NCBI GenBank assembly: GCA_033064195.1 | Contig: JARBJD010000106.1 | Span: 62,001-126,000, forward strand | Source of the DNA: Blattamonas nauphoetae | Taxonomy: Eukaryota; Preaxostyla; Oxymonadida | DNA length: 64,000 bases | Direction of reading: 5' to 3' | Part shown: positions 47,350-57,246 of the stretch, piece after piece | Layout: every line of letters begins with the position of its first letter | Numbering within the stretch: position 1 is the stretch's first letter | Translations under genes and position numbers: made by a program | Notes under the pieces: model-generated | What the model was told of the DNA's origin: nothing | The model's input: the letters and a program-made list of their open reading frames with translations, nothing else | The model's database searches: none

Positions 47350-48490
47350 CTTTACTCCAAGGCTCAGAGCAAGCGTGATCGCGGGAAATCGAAGCACTGA
47401 TTTTCCAACTCCAGATGACCCTGTCACAACATGAGCCATCGCCCGAAGTCTCTCACAGATGGGCTTTCGTTCATACTTCTGAGAATTGAACAAAATGTGG
47501 CTGAGGAGAGAGAACCACGACGGCCGAAACAGGATGTCTTTCAGAGGCAGTTCCAGATTTTCCTGATACCAATAACTCTCAACTGTCTTCAGCATGAACT
47601 TGGACGTGTCCAGAGGCATGATTTCGTCGGGTCGCTTGTTGTAGTTCGGAAATTCACTTTGGCTCAAAGGGCCAATCGACGAATCAATCGCCACAATGAC
47701 GTTCCGTGCAATCCGTGGGAGTGCCTTGTTCAAATAGAAATCGCATCTGACACCGTGAAAGTCAGAGACAGGCTGAGAATGTCGAAATTGGGGGTCTTCA
47801 AGATCAGTCGACGAGAAGGTCATAATCATCAGCAACGATGAGAGATCACGTCCATCAGGAGTGTTTTTAGTCCGACTGATATCCCCCAGGCTCATTGATT
47901 CGTCGATTTCAGAGAGAGTCACCCGTTCGTCGTTATTCAAATCATGGATCAAAACGGTATGCCATTCAATCGACTGGGCATGTTCAATCGTATATTGGGC
48001 GGCGAACTGCATCTGAAAATGTTGCTTGGCAACATAAACTGGAACATGGCGATCAAAAGGTCGAAATATTTGGATGGGAGTTACGGCGTCTTCAGTCGTC
48101 TCGAACAGCACAAATACCATGTCCTGGATGCTGTCTTGCTGTGTCGGTGCATCTACCACGGTTGAAGATGATACGTCCACGTCCATTTCCAAGTGGATGT
48201 TTTCTTCAGAAGAATGATTTGAACACAAAGATCGGTTCCATTGTTTTGCTTGACAATGCATCAAAAGCGACCATTGTCGTCGTCAACGATACAGTGGAGG
48301 CTTAACGCGATTTTCAATGTGTCCTGTCAATTCAAGAATTCAGAACGCGTATTATTGAGGAAGAACATCAAAACAAAGACAAACGAAGAGTCGAAATAAA
48401 TGAAACAGAATTCTTCCATGCAAGAGTATCATCCTTTCTTCTTCCACTCCATCGATCCCAGCCAGATCCACCCCAACTCGATCAACTCTT

Positions 48491-51193
48491 TCATTGTGTA
48501 TCCTTCCTTTCCACTCTCCCCACTTCTCCATCTCCAAAAGAACTTCTTTCTCTTCCCACCTCATTTCCTTGCCTTGTTAACGAATAATCCCTCGTTTGCG
48601 GGGAAACAGAGTGAATGAATGAAGAAGAAGAGAGTGGGGAGATGTCGGCATATGACGAAACAGTGCGATCCAGAGCAGGTTTTGGGGTCTGATCATTCTG
48701 TCTGTCTCTCCTCTCTCTCCTTCCCTCATCCCTTCCTCTCTCTTCCTTTTCTTCCATCCTCCCTTCTTCTCTCGTCACCAACCACTCCACAACATCTCGC
48801 AATTCCACGTTTTCTCTCCAGATTCCGATTCGGGAGACGATCTTCCAACACTCCTCCACTTCCATCTCGTTCGAATCCCGCCATCTCCCCTCTTTCTCTC
48901 TCCTTTCGTTCATCTCTCTTTCCTTCTCTCTCTTTCTCTCTTCCTCCATCAGACGATTCTCCAGCACGAGCATCCGATTCTCGATTGCCGATTTCTGTCG
49001 TTCCATTTCTTCTTTCTCAACGAGAGCTTCGCCCAACGACACAACCAACACTCTTCTTCCCTCCTCACTCTCATTCACCTCCAATTCCAGTTCTTTCATC
49101 TTGTTTTGAGTAGATTCCAGTTCAGCGAGGAGATCTTGGTGTGTTTTCAAGAGTTGGTCGTGAGTGGATTGGAGTTCGATTTGTTGTGATCCTTTCTTCC
49201 TCTCTTCTCTTCTCTCCTCTTCTCTCTCCATCTCCATCTCCTTCCTTCTCCTTTCACTCTCCCCCAATCGCTCCTCTGCTCGTCTCAATCCGGCTCGCAC
49301 ATCCTCCAACGACATCAGAGCGAGTGTCAGAGAGGGTGACGTGTGTTGGTGTGTGGAAGAGCTGAGTTCGGATCTCGCCGTGTCCAATGTTTGTTTCTGT
49401 GAATGTCTGGATGGCGTGGGGAGGGGTGTTGCATGAAGAGAGGGTTGGTTTTGTTCGTCTTCGCCCTTTCCTCGCTCAGACACGACGAAAGTCGAGAACA
49501 TTCGACGCAATCTTCCGATCTCCTGTTTAAGTTCCTCGTTTGCCGCAATCTCGTCGGATAGTTGTGCCTCGAGTTCTCTCTTCTCTTCTTCGCTTCCTTC
49601 GCGCAGTCGAACGACTTCTTCCTGCAAACGACGCATTATCGTCACTGCCCGTTCCCGTTCACCATCGTCCATCTCCCCTCCTCCCGGCGTCCTCCAAGTA
49701 CTCTCCATTTTATCGGGAAATGTGTCTTCTTTCCATTGTTTTGAAGTTTTTGCTGATTGGGGGGTGAGAAGGGGGTGGAGGGGAGTGGGGTGGGGCGTGA
49801 GAATTGTGGGCTGCTGTTTCACTTGGCGCTCCAACCTTTTCTTCTCCAAACACACTCTGTCGTACTTCTTTCGAAGGTTTTCAAGCTCGCCTTTCAGTTC
49901 AACTGCAATCCCAACTGCTTCGTGCAGAGTTTCGTTCTTTTCTTTTTCTTGCTCCTCTTTCCACTGAATAACATCCGCAGCAAAATTATCCATTTCTGTG
50001 TCTGAGTCTTCATCAGAATTTACTCTTTTTCCACTTTTTGTTGTCCGATCAATCATTCGCGGTCGTTTTGGGGTTCGCCTGTTGATGGATTCTTCTCCCC
50101 CTTCATTCTTTCGAGAGGTGCTCAGTTTCATCAATGTTCGCACGGATATGATCGCTTGTCGTTGTTTCTCAACTTTCTCGCGCAATTTGGTCACAATTTG
50201 AGAATTCTGGTTTTCGTGTTTCCCAAAACTTTCAGACTGCCTGATCATCTCCTCCTCCATCGCTGAGGCCAATTTTTTGTTCTCATGTCCTTCCCGTTCC
50301 AGATGTGACACGAGCATGTCGTTTTCAGCCTTCATGTTCAGATGCTCGGTTAGTTCTCGTCGCAGTCTTTCGCGATCTGCTCGTAATTCCTCCAAATCTG
50401 ATTCGATCCCTTCCAGCTGAGTCAGTTTGAGCGAAAGAATCCGATTATCGCTGCTGATTTGAGTTTGGTGTTCTTCACTCTCAAATAGTTCCTTTTGAAG
50501 TTTTGAAAGTGTCGCCTCGTGTTCTTGCTGAATTGATCCAATAATTCGATTCATTTCATTTTCATACTCCTCCTTAACTCTTCTTGTCACTGTTTCCAGC
50601 TCAAGCTGCACTTTGTGAATCATCTCATCGTGTTGCTGTCGATTCTGTTCGAGTTCGCCTTTCAACAACATGCAATCCTTGACAAGATTCTTGTTTTCTT
50701 CCTCAAGTTCAGATATTGTTTCGTTGTGTTGTTCAAGTAACAGCTGATTTTCTTCTTTGTCCTGTTCCAGTTCAAATTGGATGCGGTTTGTTTCTTCCTG
50801 CCAATGATTTCGTTCTTCTTCCAATTTCCTCAATTCTTCTCGAAGATTGGTGATTTCGGCTTCCAATCTGTTCACTTGAATCGATCCTGGAAGCGACCGG
50901 AGATGGCTGTTATCAGTTTGTCGGGATCGAAGATCTGACAACTCCCGTTCCAGTTCAGTCATCTTGTTGTCCAACATCAGACATTTTTTCTCAAAGAATA
51001 CCTTCTGAGAAACCATATCTGAGAGATCTTCTTGAAGCACTTCCAATTCGAGTTGGAGGGTCGACATCTCCTTTTCATAATGTGAATTGTGATGTGTCGG
51101 GAGGTTTTTGGACGAATGGGAATATAGGTGTGAGGGGGGTGTATGATGAGGAGTGTATGACATCTGCGTCATGTACGAATGAGAGGACGTCAT
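48491..51193 (-). CDS. Long coiled-coil protein, about 900 aa
   Basis: I take the ATG at 51193 (MTSSHSYMTQMSYTPHH); the frame is open further upstream but that part does not look coding. After about 45 disordered residues, nearly the whole chain is predicted coiled coil, with heptads rich in Glu, Leu, Arg and Lys (VLQEDLSDMVSQKVFFEKK; RLRRELTEHLNMKAENDML). Two breaks in the coil are Ser/Pro-rich, near residues 380 and 480. The C-terminus (SSYADISPLSSSSF) is disordered; an intron near the end could change the last residues. Such proteins usually serve the cytoskeleton, centrosome or Golgi, but nothing here fixes the role. It is single-copy in the window and lies just outside the inverted duplication. 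Confidence 0.8.
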   Translation of the reverse strand: MTSSHSYMTQMSYTPHHTPPSHLYSHSSKNLPTHHNSHYEKEMSTLQLELEVLQEDLSDMVSQKVFFEKKCLMLDNKMTELERELSDLRSRQTDNSHLRSLPGSIQVNRLEAEITNLREELRKLEEERNHWQEETNRIQFELEQDKEENQLLLEQHNETISELEEENKNLVKDCMLLKGELEQNRQQHDEMIHKVQLELETVTRRVKEEYENEMNRIIGSIQQEHEATLSKLQKELFESEEHQTQISSDNRILSLKLTQLEGIESDLEELRADRERLRRELTEHLNMKAENDMLVSHLEREGHENKKLASAMEEEMIRQSESFGKHENQNSQIVTKLREKVEKQRQAIISVRTLMKLSTSRKNEGGEESINRRTPKRPRMIDRTTKSGKRVNSDEDSDTEMDNFAADVIQWKEEQEKEKNETLHEAVGIAVELKGELENLRKKYDRVCLEKKRLERQVKQQPTILTPHPTPLHPLLTPQSAKTSKQWKEDTFPDKMESTWRTPGGGEMDDGERERAVTIMRRLQEEVVRLREGSEEEKRELEAQLSDEIAANEELKQEIGRLRRMFSTFVVSERGKGEDEQNQPSLHATPLPTPSRHSQKQTLDTARSELSSSTHQHTSPSLTLALMSLEDVRAGLRRAEERLGESERRRKEMEMEREEERREERKKGSQQIELQSTHDQLLKTHQDLLAELESTQNKMKELELEVNESEEGRRVLVVSLGEALVEKEEMERQKSAIENRMLVLENRLMEEERKREKEREMNERREKEGRWRDSNEMEVEECWKIVSRIGIWRENVELRDVVEWLVTREEGRMEEKEERGRDEGRRERRDRQNDQTPKPALDRTVSSYADISPLSSSSFIHSVSPQTRDYSLTRQGNEVGRERSSFGDGEVGRVERKDTQ

Positions 51194-51386
51194 TTGAGTG
51201 AGGTGATGACGATCAACCCATGGGGAACACGAGACACGTCTCTGTTTGTTTGGTTCAGAGGAAAGGCTGCGGAAAACAAGAAAGGTGAAGTGGACTCGGA
51301 CTTCGAATGCGATGGAAGTGTGAAAATACTTCGTCCTCATCATCATACGGTTGACACGGGAGGGCTGAACTATTGAATGATAAAAG

Positions 51387-52147
51387 TCACCATCTGATTT
51401 CTCTCGTCCATTTTAAGAGTGGTGGTGGTCGGGGGAGGCGAGAAATGTTGTCAATTCGGAACGATGTTCCATCTCCTTTGACAGAAAACTGAAAAAGTGA
51501 AAAATGAAGAAAGAATCAGACTCCAATTCGCACTGATGAAGGGATTCCTGACATGTAACACTGTAGAGCCTGGCCATTCACAAATAAGTGCATTGTTCGA
51601 GGTGTGGAGTCAAGATCAACCTCAATGCGAACACAATCTCCTTCTTTCAGAAAAGGGTGGCAATCATAATATGAATTTGAAGATGGAGTGTTGAAGTAGA
51701 GATAACCATTTAAGCTGAGACCGACAGAGTCTGAGACGATGAGAAGAGAGAAAAATAGACTCTTGACATTGTATCCAAGTATTTCACCGATTTTGGGAAT
51801 TGATGATGTGGAATCCATCAAGCCAAAACTGACAGGTTCAACTGATCAAACAATGAGGAGGAACCAACCATACATGGAGACGAGAGAATCGTGAAAGTGA
51901 TGGAGACAACTCCAGATGTGAAGGTGTCGGAAAAAAGAACAGAGCTCCAAAGAGAATATCCATTGTCATCCGTCCCAAACTCTGTTCGGGTGATAGTGGT
52001 GCTGTCTATTGAGAAAAGCAAAGTATCTGTGATAGTCAATGGTGGGAGTGTTTGGAGGTGAGTCGGAGCTTTTGGGAGTTTGGTTGAGGAACTGCGATCG
52101 GGGGTCAATATATACATTTCCATTGAATCTGTCTCCTCCTCATTCAT
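51387..52147 (-). CDS. SPRY-like domain protein with short introns
   Basis: It starts MNEEETDSMEMYILTPDRSS. A beta-rich domain follows: TITRTEFGTDDNGYSLWSSV, then SVSFTILSS-like strands, then SFGLMDSTSSIPKIGEILGY, FLKEGDCVRIEVDLDSTPRT and FVNGQALQCY. This is the strand order of SPRY/B30.2 domains. A 33-nt intron (51489..51521) joins SVRIG to FSVKGDGTSFRIDNISRL; the gene then stops at 51387. A second intron near 51815..51855 must join the first two blocks, but its exact borders are uncertain because several donors and acceptors fit. SPRY domains bind protein or peptide partners. The same SPRY-type start is found at the C-terminus of the kinase at 57247..58839. Its promoter side is disrupted by the hAT insertion. 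Confidence 0.7.
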
Positions 52148-52206
52148 TCAATTTAGTCTGAGCGAGACGACCCCCATAGCAATTGTATCTGCCGGAATGA
52201 TTCAGT
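52148..52206. promoter_or_regulatory. Left half of a divergent promoter region cut by the hAT
   Basis: The SPRY-like ATG (52147) and the FYR-protein ATG (55740) are divergent. Without the hAT and one duplication they would be only 73 bp apart, so both promoters must lie in this short stretch. The insertion separates it into 67 bp (52148..52214) and 6 bp. No specific motif was identified. Confidence 0.45.
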
Positions 52207-52239
52207 GTTCACTCCAGTGTTGTCGGGCCCTTTGATTTG

Positions 52240-53460
52240 ACTTAAGTCACGAGAAAATGACTTAGATCGAAGTCACGGCTGGAAATGACTTAGTTCTAAG
52301 TCACCGTCTTCCATAAGTGAATTTCTGAGAGAAAAATCGAGGATCACGGATGAAGTCATGAATATCAAGTATGAACAACTCTTTCACACAATCTTTTGGC
52401 AGAGACACATCATTACAAACGAAAATAGAGACATGGAGCAGAGAGAAGTGCGGACAAAGCAGAACAAAACGTGACACAATCCACAGCGACCATTCAGATA
52501 AATAGCCGTGATATAGTCAGAAAAAGGGGTTTTCCGTCCGAGATGAGCACTCCACAGACGAGAGTCGGCGATTTGGGAATTTGATTAGTCATGAGAGAAT
52601 CCGCCAGGACAAAAATTGTTGGATTGTTTTGTCGATCCATCGGAAGGTTGCTGACCAACGTGATGGAATCACCGAGAGATATGATGTCAAGAACTGGATA
52701 TAAAGTCGAAAAAGGAAACACTTCCATACCTGACAGTTCTAGAAGTGATTGAAAGAAGGAGACGTCGTAGATCACCATATTTTGGTGATGAAGACTAAAG
52801 AGCACTTTCTGACACTTCTAGTCAATCCCTCACAACTTTGTGAGTCATTTTCGTCAATTTGAATGTATCTCAATAGACACGGCAGTCCTGATGCTGAAAA
52901 AATGGTGATTGTGAAACGAGTGAAAAAAAACATCTACTCTGAGTCTTCTACTCCCCTCAAAACCAGAGATGGCGAGAGTTCTTGTGGGAAAACGCGAGGA
53001 AAAACGATATTGGCATCGACATGTCTCTTCTTCTCTGGAGAGTGGTGCGTCCTTTTGGTTTGATGACGATGAGATGTCGTGTTTCTGAAAAAGGACTGAA
53101 GAGGGAGTTGATTGTAATTGATAATCAGACCTCTGACAATTCCAATTATCAATTCTTGACGACACAACATCAAGAATGATTGTTGACGCGAAATGGAAAG
53201 AGTTGGTGAGAGGGAGGAAATACGTCTTCCAGATCATTTCATCTGTAGAAAGGTGACAAAGAAAGAGAGGAAACACAAAATGAACGCTACGACTCGTGAA
53301 ACAGTGTTGATCTCTCACAATTCGCATAAATCAAGACTTAAGGGACACCCAGGAATCTTCTCCTTTCTGTGAAATGAAATGACTTAATCAATCCTCAAAC
53401 TTCCCACTCGACACAATCGTCTCCATGGTACCATACATCATCTTCACTATCTTCTGTTTC
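52240..53460. other. Non-transposase part of the hAT element
   Basis: This lies between the left end of the hAT and the transposase stop. Minus-strand protein-like frames occur at 52494..52805 (LLELSGMEVFPFSTLYPVLD) and 52934..53327, in different frames, possibly spliced. The style resembles host proteins, so captured host sequence is possible. I do not recognise a family. Confidence 0.35.
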
Positions 53461-53461
53461 G

Positions 53462-55586
53462 TCAACACTGGCATCGGTCTCTTTCGTCCGAGACAAAAAT
53501 CTTGATTCTTTGACAAATTTGGTTTTCATCAGTCTTCTGCGGTTTGTTCAGTTCTTTATAACAAGTTACGATCCTTGATACTTGCTCTGCAGTGAGGGTC
53601 TCCGGTCCACACACGGCTCTCAGAACTGTGTTCAAATTCTTTGATTGCAGTCTGTTACGTAGTCGAGTCTTGACTCTCTTTAATGCAGCGAATAGTCTTT
53701 CCGCTGCAACGCTTGTAGTTGGTACCGTGAGATAGACAATCGCCAATAATCCGATCGATGGATAATTGCGGTGGATTTCTTTGTCGTTTGCGATATATTG
53801 TGCCAGTTCTCTTCTGAGGTGGTGACAACGTTCAGCCTTTTAATGTCTGTGATAGGACTGTCCATTCAGCTTCAACAGTTTCGCGATTTGTGGTTAGTGG
53901 GAAAAGGACTCTGAATTGTGAAAAGACATGTCCCGCATTGTAAGAAAAGTCACGGTATAGTCCTTGAGCCAGTCCGAACTGTAAAAACTCAAATCCAACC
54001 AGTTCGGACGAGGGGGGAAATCGATCAACAATTTGTTTGAGAACACTTTCGAAGAGAAAAGCTGCTCGCTCCTCCTGTTGGCTTTCAAGTGTGATGTCAA
54101 ATGGTGGGAGGAGATCAGCAAGTTGAATGCGTTTCTGTTTTAATGTCTTCAGATACGATCTTTTCAGCTTTGCTTCCCTTAGCGCAGAGGAACAATCGAA
54201 GACGAGGTTGTGGAGCTGCCAAAGATCAAACGTAGTGCTCTGCATTTCGCGTGAAGCTTGCGATAGAGTTTGAAGAATCGAATCGAGAATGGACACATCG
54301 GAAACAAAACTCCAAGACATCCCATTCAGCAATTCCCTCCCTCTCTCATCATCACAGAATTTTGAATCGTTCAGGAGAAGGATGATAGATCTGAATTCAT
54401 TGAGGACAAGAGAGATACACTTCGACAAACTGAGCCACCTCGTCACGACTACATCCACCAGAGCGTAATGGTTTCCGGGTTCGTTTTGTTGTATTTCCGC
54501 AAATCTTGCTTTTCTTTTGGAGTGATGAGCGATGTAGTCGAAAGTCTGTCTGAGTTGCTTAACGACTTCACCAAACAACCCCTTGGCTTGATGAATGTGG
54601 GGGACAAGTAAGAGAGCGAGCCTGTGCGCAGCACAATGGGTGGTAATAAGTGAAGGAATGAGGGCCCGAAGTTGTGCGGCAACTCCATTGTGGGTCCCAA
54701 TCATGGAATTTGCACCATCCGATGCAAATCCAACCATCTTCTGAAGATCGATTCCATTCCGATCAAGGAGGTCAACAATCACTCGGAACATCTCATCAGA
54801 TGTCGATCCAGCAGAACCCATTTGTTGTAGTCCCAGGAGATGACATTGGATTCGATCCCCGTCCCAAAATTGTGCGATCACTGCCAACTGACAGCAATGC
54901 ACACTATCTGTCGCTTCATCGACAATCAGTGAATAGCATGGTGCCGTGCGGAGTTGGTGAAGTTTATCTTGATTTAGAACTTCCCCAATTGACTGAGTTA
55001 ATCGCATTTGAGCGTCCCTTGACGTGAACTGCGGTTCTGTTCCTCCATGTTCTGATGAGGTTTTGTTCCAAAGTGTGATCAATGAAGGTAGTTTCGAAAG
55101 TGCTATTTCCTCCCTCATAATCCAGTGAAGCTGATGGATTCGCTGAATCAATGTTTTGTCTTTCTTCTTCCCAATTGCTTCCATCATCTTGCCTAGTCTA
55201 TTATCAGCCTGCATCATCGATCGACCGAGTGATGAATAGTGACTCTGTGATGTCACATGTTGCAAGATAGTTTCTTTTAAATCGACTCTGATCGGGGTGT
55301 GAATGAGGTGGTCCATGTGACCACCTCTTTTCGGAATCCATTCATTACAGATTCTGCAAATAAGACCAATTCCATCTTTATTGATCCAGACAGATTCCTG
55401 TGATTCATTTGACATGCGACTTGGTTGGGCGAACATTGCGTCACGAACCTGTTTGGACGGTGTGTACTCTTTGTCTAGCATTGCTGAAGTTGTTTGTAAA
55501 GCTGTACTGTGAATAGTTGATTCACCTCGTTGAGAATCTGTTTTTTGAGCGAGAGGAAGTCCTAACGGCGAACGTTTGAGATTCAT
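53462..55586 (-). CDS. hAT transposase with one frameshift
   Basis: The start is the ATG at 55586 (MNLKRSPLGLPLAQKTDS). A zinc-binding region CRICNEWIPKRGGHMDHL lies near residue 90. The RNase H-like core follows with YSLIVDEATDSVH (first catalytic Asp) and VGFASDGANSMIG (second), then THCAAHRLALLL and a helical insert. The C-terminal dimerisation region LTVPTTSVAAERLF and RVKTRLRNRL is in another frame, because one extra A in the AAAA run at about 53848 shifts the reading. The product would be about 700 residues. The frameshift probably silences it unless the base is a sequencing error. The family resembles the ZNF862/C17orf113-like hAT group, by memory. Confidence 0.85.
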
Positions 55587-55739
55587 TTCAAGATCAAACC
55601 CATATAATTGAGTGAAAAGTGACAAATGACTTACTTTCGATGAAATTTGACTTAGTCTTAAGTCACGGAAAAAAAAGTGAAAAGTAAGTCGAATGACTTG
55701 GATCTAAGTCATTCCGACAACCCTGGTTCACTCAAAGGT

Positions 55740-56984
55740 ATGTCATACGATTCATTTTCACAATTTCAGACATCGAAACAATCCGTTTTGATGAGCAGTT
55801 CAGGAAAACATCACTCCGATTCTGACGCGGAGGCTCCAAAATCAGTACCACCCTCATCATCTCCTGATTTGGCTCTGCACTCCTCATCAGAAATCCTTCC
55901 CGACTCCTCAAGGATGCCCTCACCATCTCCTGAACCGTTTCGTCCAGGCAGGATGCCCACAACCTCGCCTCATCCTCGACTGCCAGCAGAATCCCCTCAA
56001 CCCGCCAATTCTCTCCAAATGTTCATCTCTCCCTCCGAAATGCCTGTCCCTCACACATCTGGTGCATTCACACGATTTCCAGTTCGGCTGTCGAACCCTC
56101 CCAATCTCAGCCAGATGGACACAACGAACGCCACCGTTTCTCCGCTCCCAGAGCGACAAATTGAAGCCTTCAATGCGTATGTCCAACGCCAGACGATGTC
56201 CAACACACAACCTGTCCGCTATACTGGTCTTCCCGAGAACACTTGGGAAGGTGAACCATTCACTGGGTTCCATCCAGGAAAGTACGATGATTTCATTGTC
56301 ACGCCCGACCGCCGAAAATTGAATGTCGTGGTGGAGGTGACAGACAGCGAAATTGGGGCAATTCTTCTGCTCAATCGAGGTGATCCGAGGTCGCATTTCC
56401 GATTTCAGAAGTGCACTTGGCTAAACCAGTATCGAATCGCCATCTTCCGTCACTCTATCCTGTTCATTTGTGAAGTCAATAACAAACTCTTCTCAGTTCA
56501 GCCTTGCTTCAAAAATGCCAAGTCGTTCGAACCATCAACCCCAGCAACAGCGTGGGAAGACGCACTCCGAGTTCACTATATTGACAGACCAAACTCTAAA
56601 AAGTATGGACTCCGATATTTTGGGATGGAGAATGAGATTCTCCGCTCGAACTGTCCGGGAATGAGGGCAGGACCGACGACACCAAAAAAGAGGAGGAAAC
56701 TGAAAAAGGCGCGAAAGGCGAAAAGATTGGATGACAAGGACAGTATGGACAAAGTGCCGCCTTTACAGCGACCAGGAACGTCTGCGCCGGAGAGATCGCA
56801 GACGGAGGGAAGAAAACAATCCCAAGCGGATCACCAGATTCCCAAGCCAGATGATTTGCTGATCGCCAACCAGCAAAGGCAGAATATGCTCGATGATCAA
56901 GAAATCCAACCGTCCTTCCCTCAGAAACCGTTTCCTTGGGAGGTAGATGTCGATAGAGAATTTGACTCGGAAAACGGATTATGA
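55740..56984 (+). CDS. FYR-domain (FYRN/FYRC) protein, 414 aa
   Basis: The start ATG at 55740 (MSYDSFSQFQTSK) follows the hAT duplication by six bases; a later start at MSSSGKHHS is also possible. The first 130 residues are Ser/Pro-rich and disordered. Residues about 225 to 310 fit an F/Y-rich domain: LNQYRIAIFRHSILFICEV (FYRN-like), then FEPSTPATAWEDAL and KKYGLRYFGMENEIL (FYRC-like). FYR domains occur in trithorax-type methyltransferases and TBRG1, so a nuclear, chromatin-linked role is likely. A basic stretch (PKKRRKLKKARKAKR) after it is a good nuclear localisation signal. The C-terminus is disordered. Stop TGA at 56984. Confidence 0.7.
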   Translation: MSYDSFSQFQTSKQSVLMSSSGKHHSDSDAEAPKSVPPSSSPDLALHSSSEILPDSSRMPSPSPEPFRPGRMPTTSPHPRLPAESPQPANSLQMFISPSEMPVPHTSGAFTRFPVRLSNPPNLSQMDTTNATVSPLPERQIEAFNAYVQRQTMSNTQPVRYTGLPENTWEGEPFTGFHPGKYDDFIVTPDRRKLNVVVEVTDSEIGAILLLNRGDPRSHFRFQKCTWLNQYRIAIFRHSILFICEVNNKLFSVQPCFKNAKSFEPSTPATAWEDALRVHYIDRPNSKKYGLRYFGMENEILRSNCPGMRAGPTTPKKRRKLKKARKAKRLDDKDSMDKVPPLQRPGTSAPERSQTEGRKQSQADHQIPKPDDLLIANQQRQNMLDDQEIQPSFPQKPFPWEVDVDREFDSENGL

Positions 56985-57246
56985 TGTCGTATTTTCGTTT
57001 TTTTGGCCGATCTTTCTCGCTTTTTGGATCTTTTATATCATCCGATTGCTTTTGCGACCTTCTTCGGCATAATATCCCACTCTCAACGCTTCCTTCAGAA
57101 CAGCCAAAAATAAAACTCTGATTCTGATTATAATCTTTTCTACAATTTTCTGATGAGGAGTACAGACAAAACTATGAATTTAGAGTTGTCAATCTCTTCT
57201 CCCAGCGTGAAACAGAGGAGAGTCTTGATCAAACCACGACTCGGAA

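Larger units (their letters stand above)
43351..48261 (-). pseudogene. CR-type (Crinkler/RHS-like) P-loop ATPase protein, right copy
   Basis: The gene reads from the ATG at 48261. About 270 residues of N-terminal header lead to a Walker A motif, GSSGVGKS, near residue 281. Two short GT-AG introns follow: 47318..47349 (32 nt) and 46841..46883 (43 nt). Splicing the second produces a Walker B-like strand, HIVDDL, and is followed by LYILLTTPNRASWK, LPKYTLAEEV and a YASTRAEEI helix. This order is that of the NTPase of trypanosome RHS and oomycete Crinkler proteins. A C-x2-C-x9-H-x2-C knuckle and a helical C-terminus follow. The gene looks whole apart from about one break. Known CR proteins are effectors, often spread with mobile elements; the role here is inference. 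ARM3 follows downstream, as in the left arm. Confidence 0.6.
52215..55725. mobile_element. hAT transposon, 3.5 kb, nearly complete
   Basis: The ends are CAGTGTTGTCGG (left) and, inverted, CAGGGTTGTCGG (right), flanked by the exact 8-bp duplication GTTCACTC (52207..52214 and 55726..55733). Inside each end are clustered copies of GACTTAAGTCA-like and GACTTAGATC-like motifs, probable transposase-binding sites. It encodes one minus-strand transposase (53462..55586). About 1.2 kb between the transposase and the left end holds other, unidentified sequence. All signs point to the hAT superfamily. Confidence 0.93.

Noticed and set aside
48619-50201. Plus-strand Ser/Phe-rich open frames opposite the coiled-coil gene
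   Set aside because: They are antisense shadows of a Glu/Lys-rich gene, with no start context or domain.
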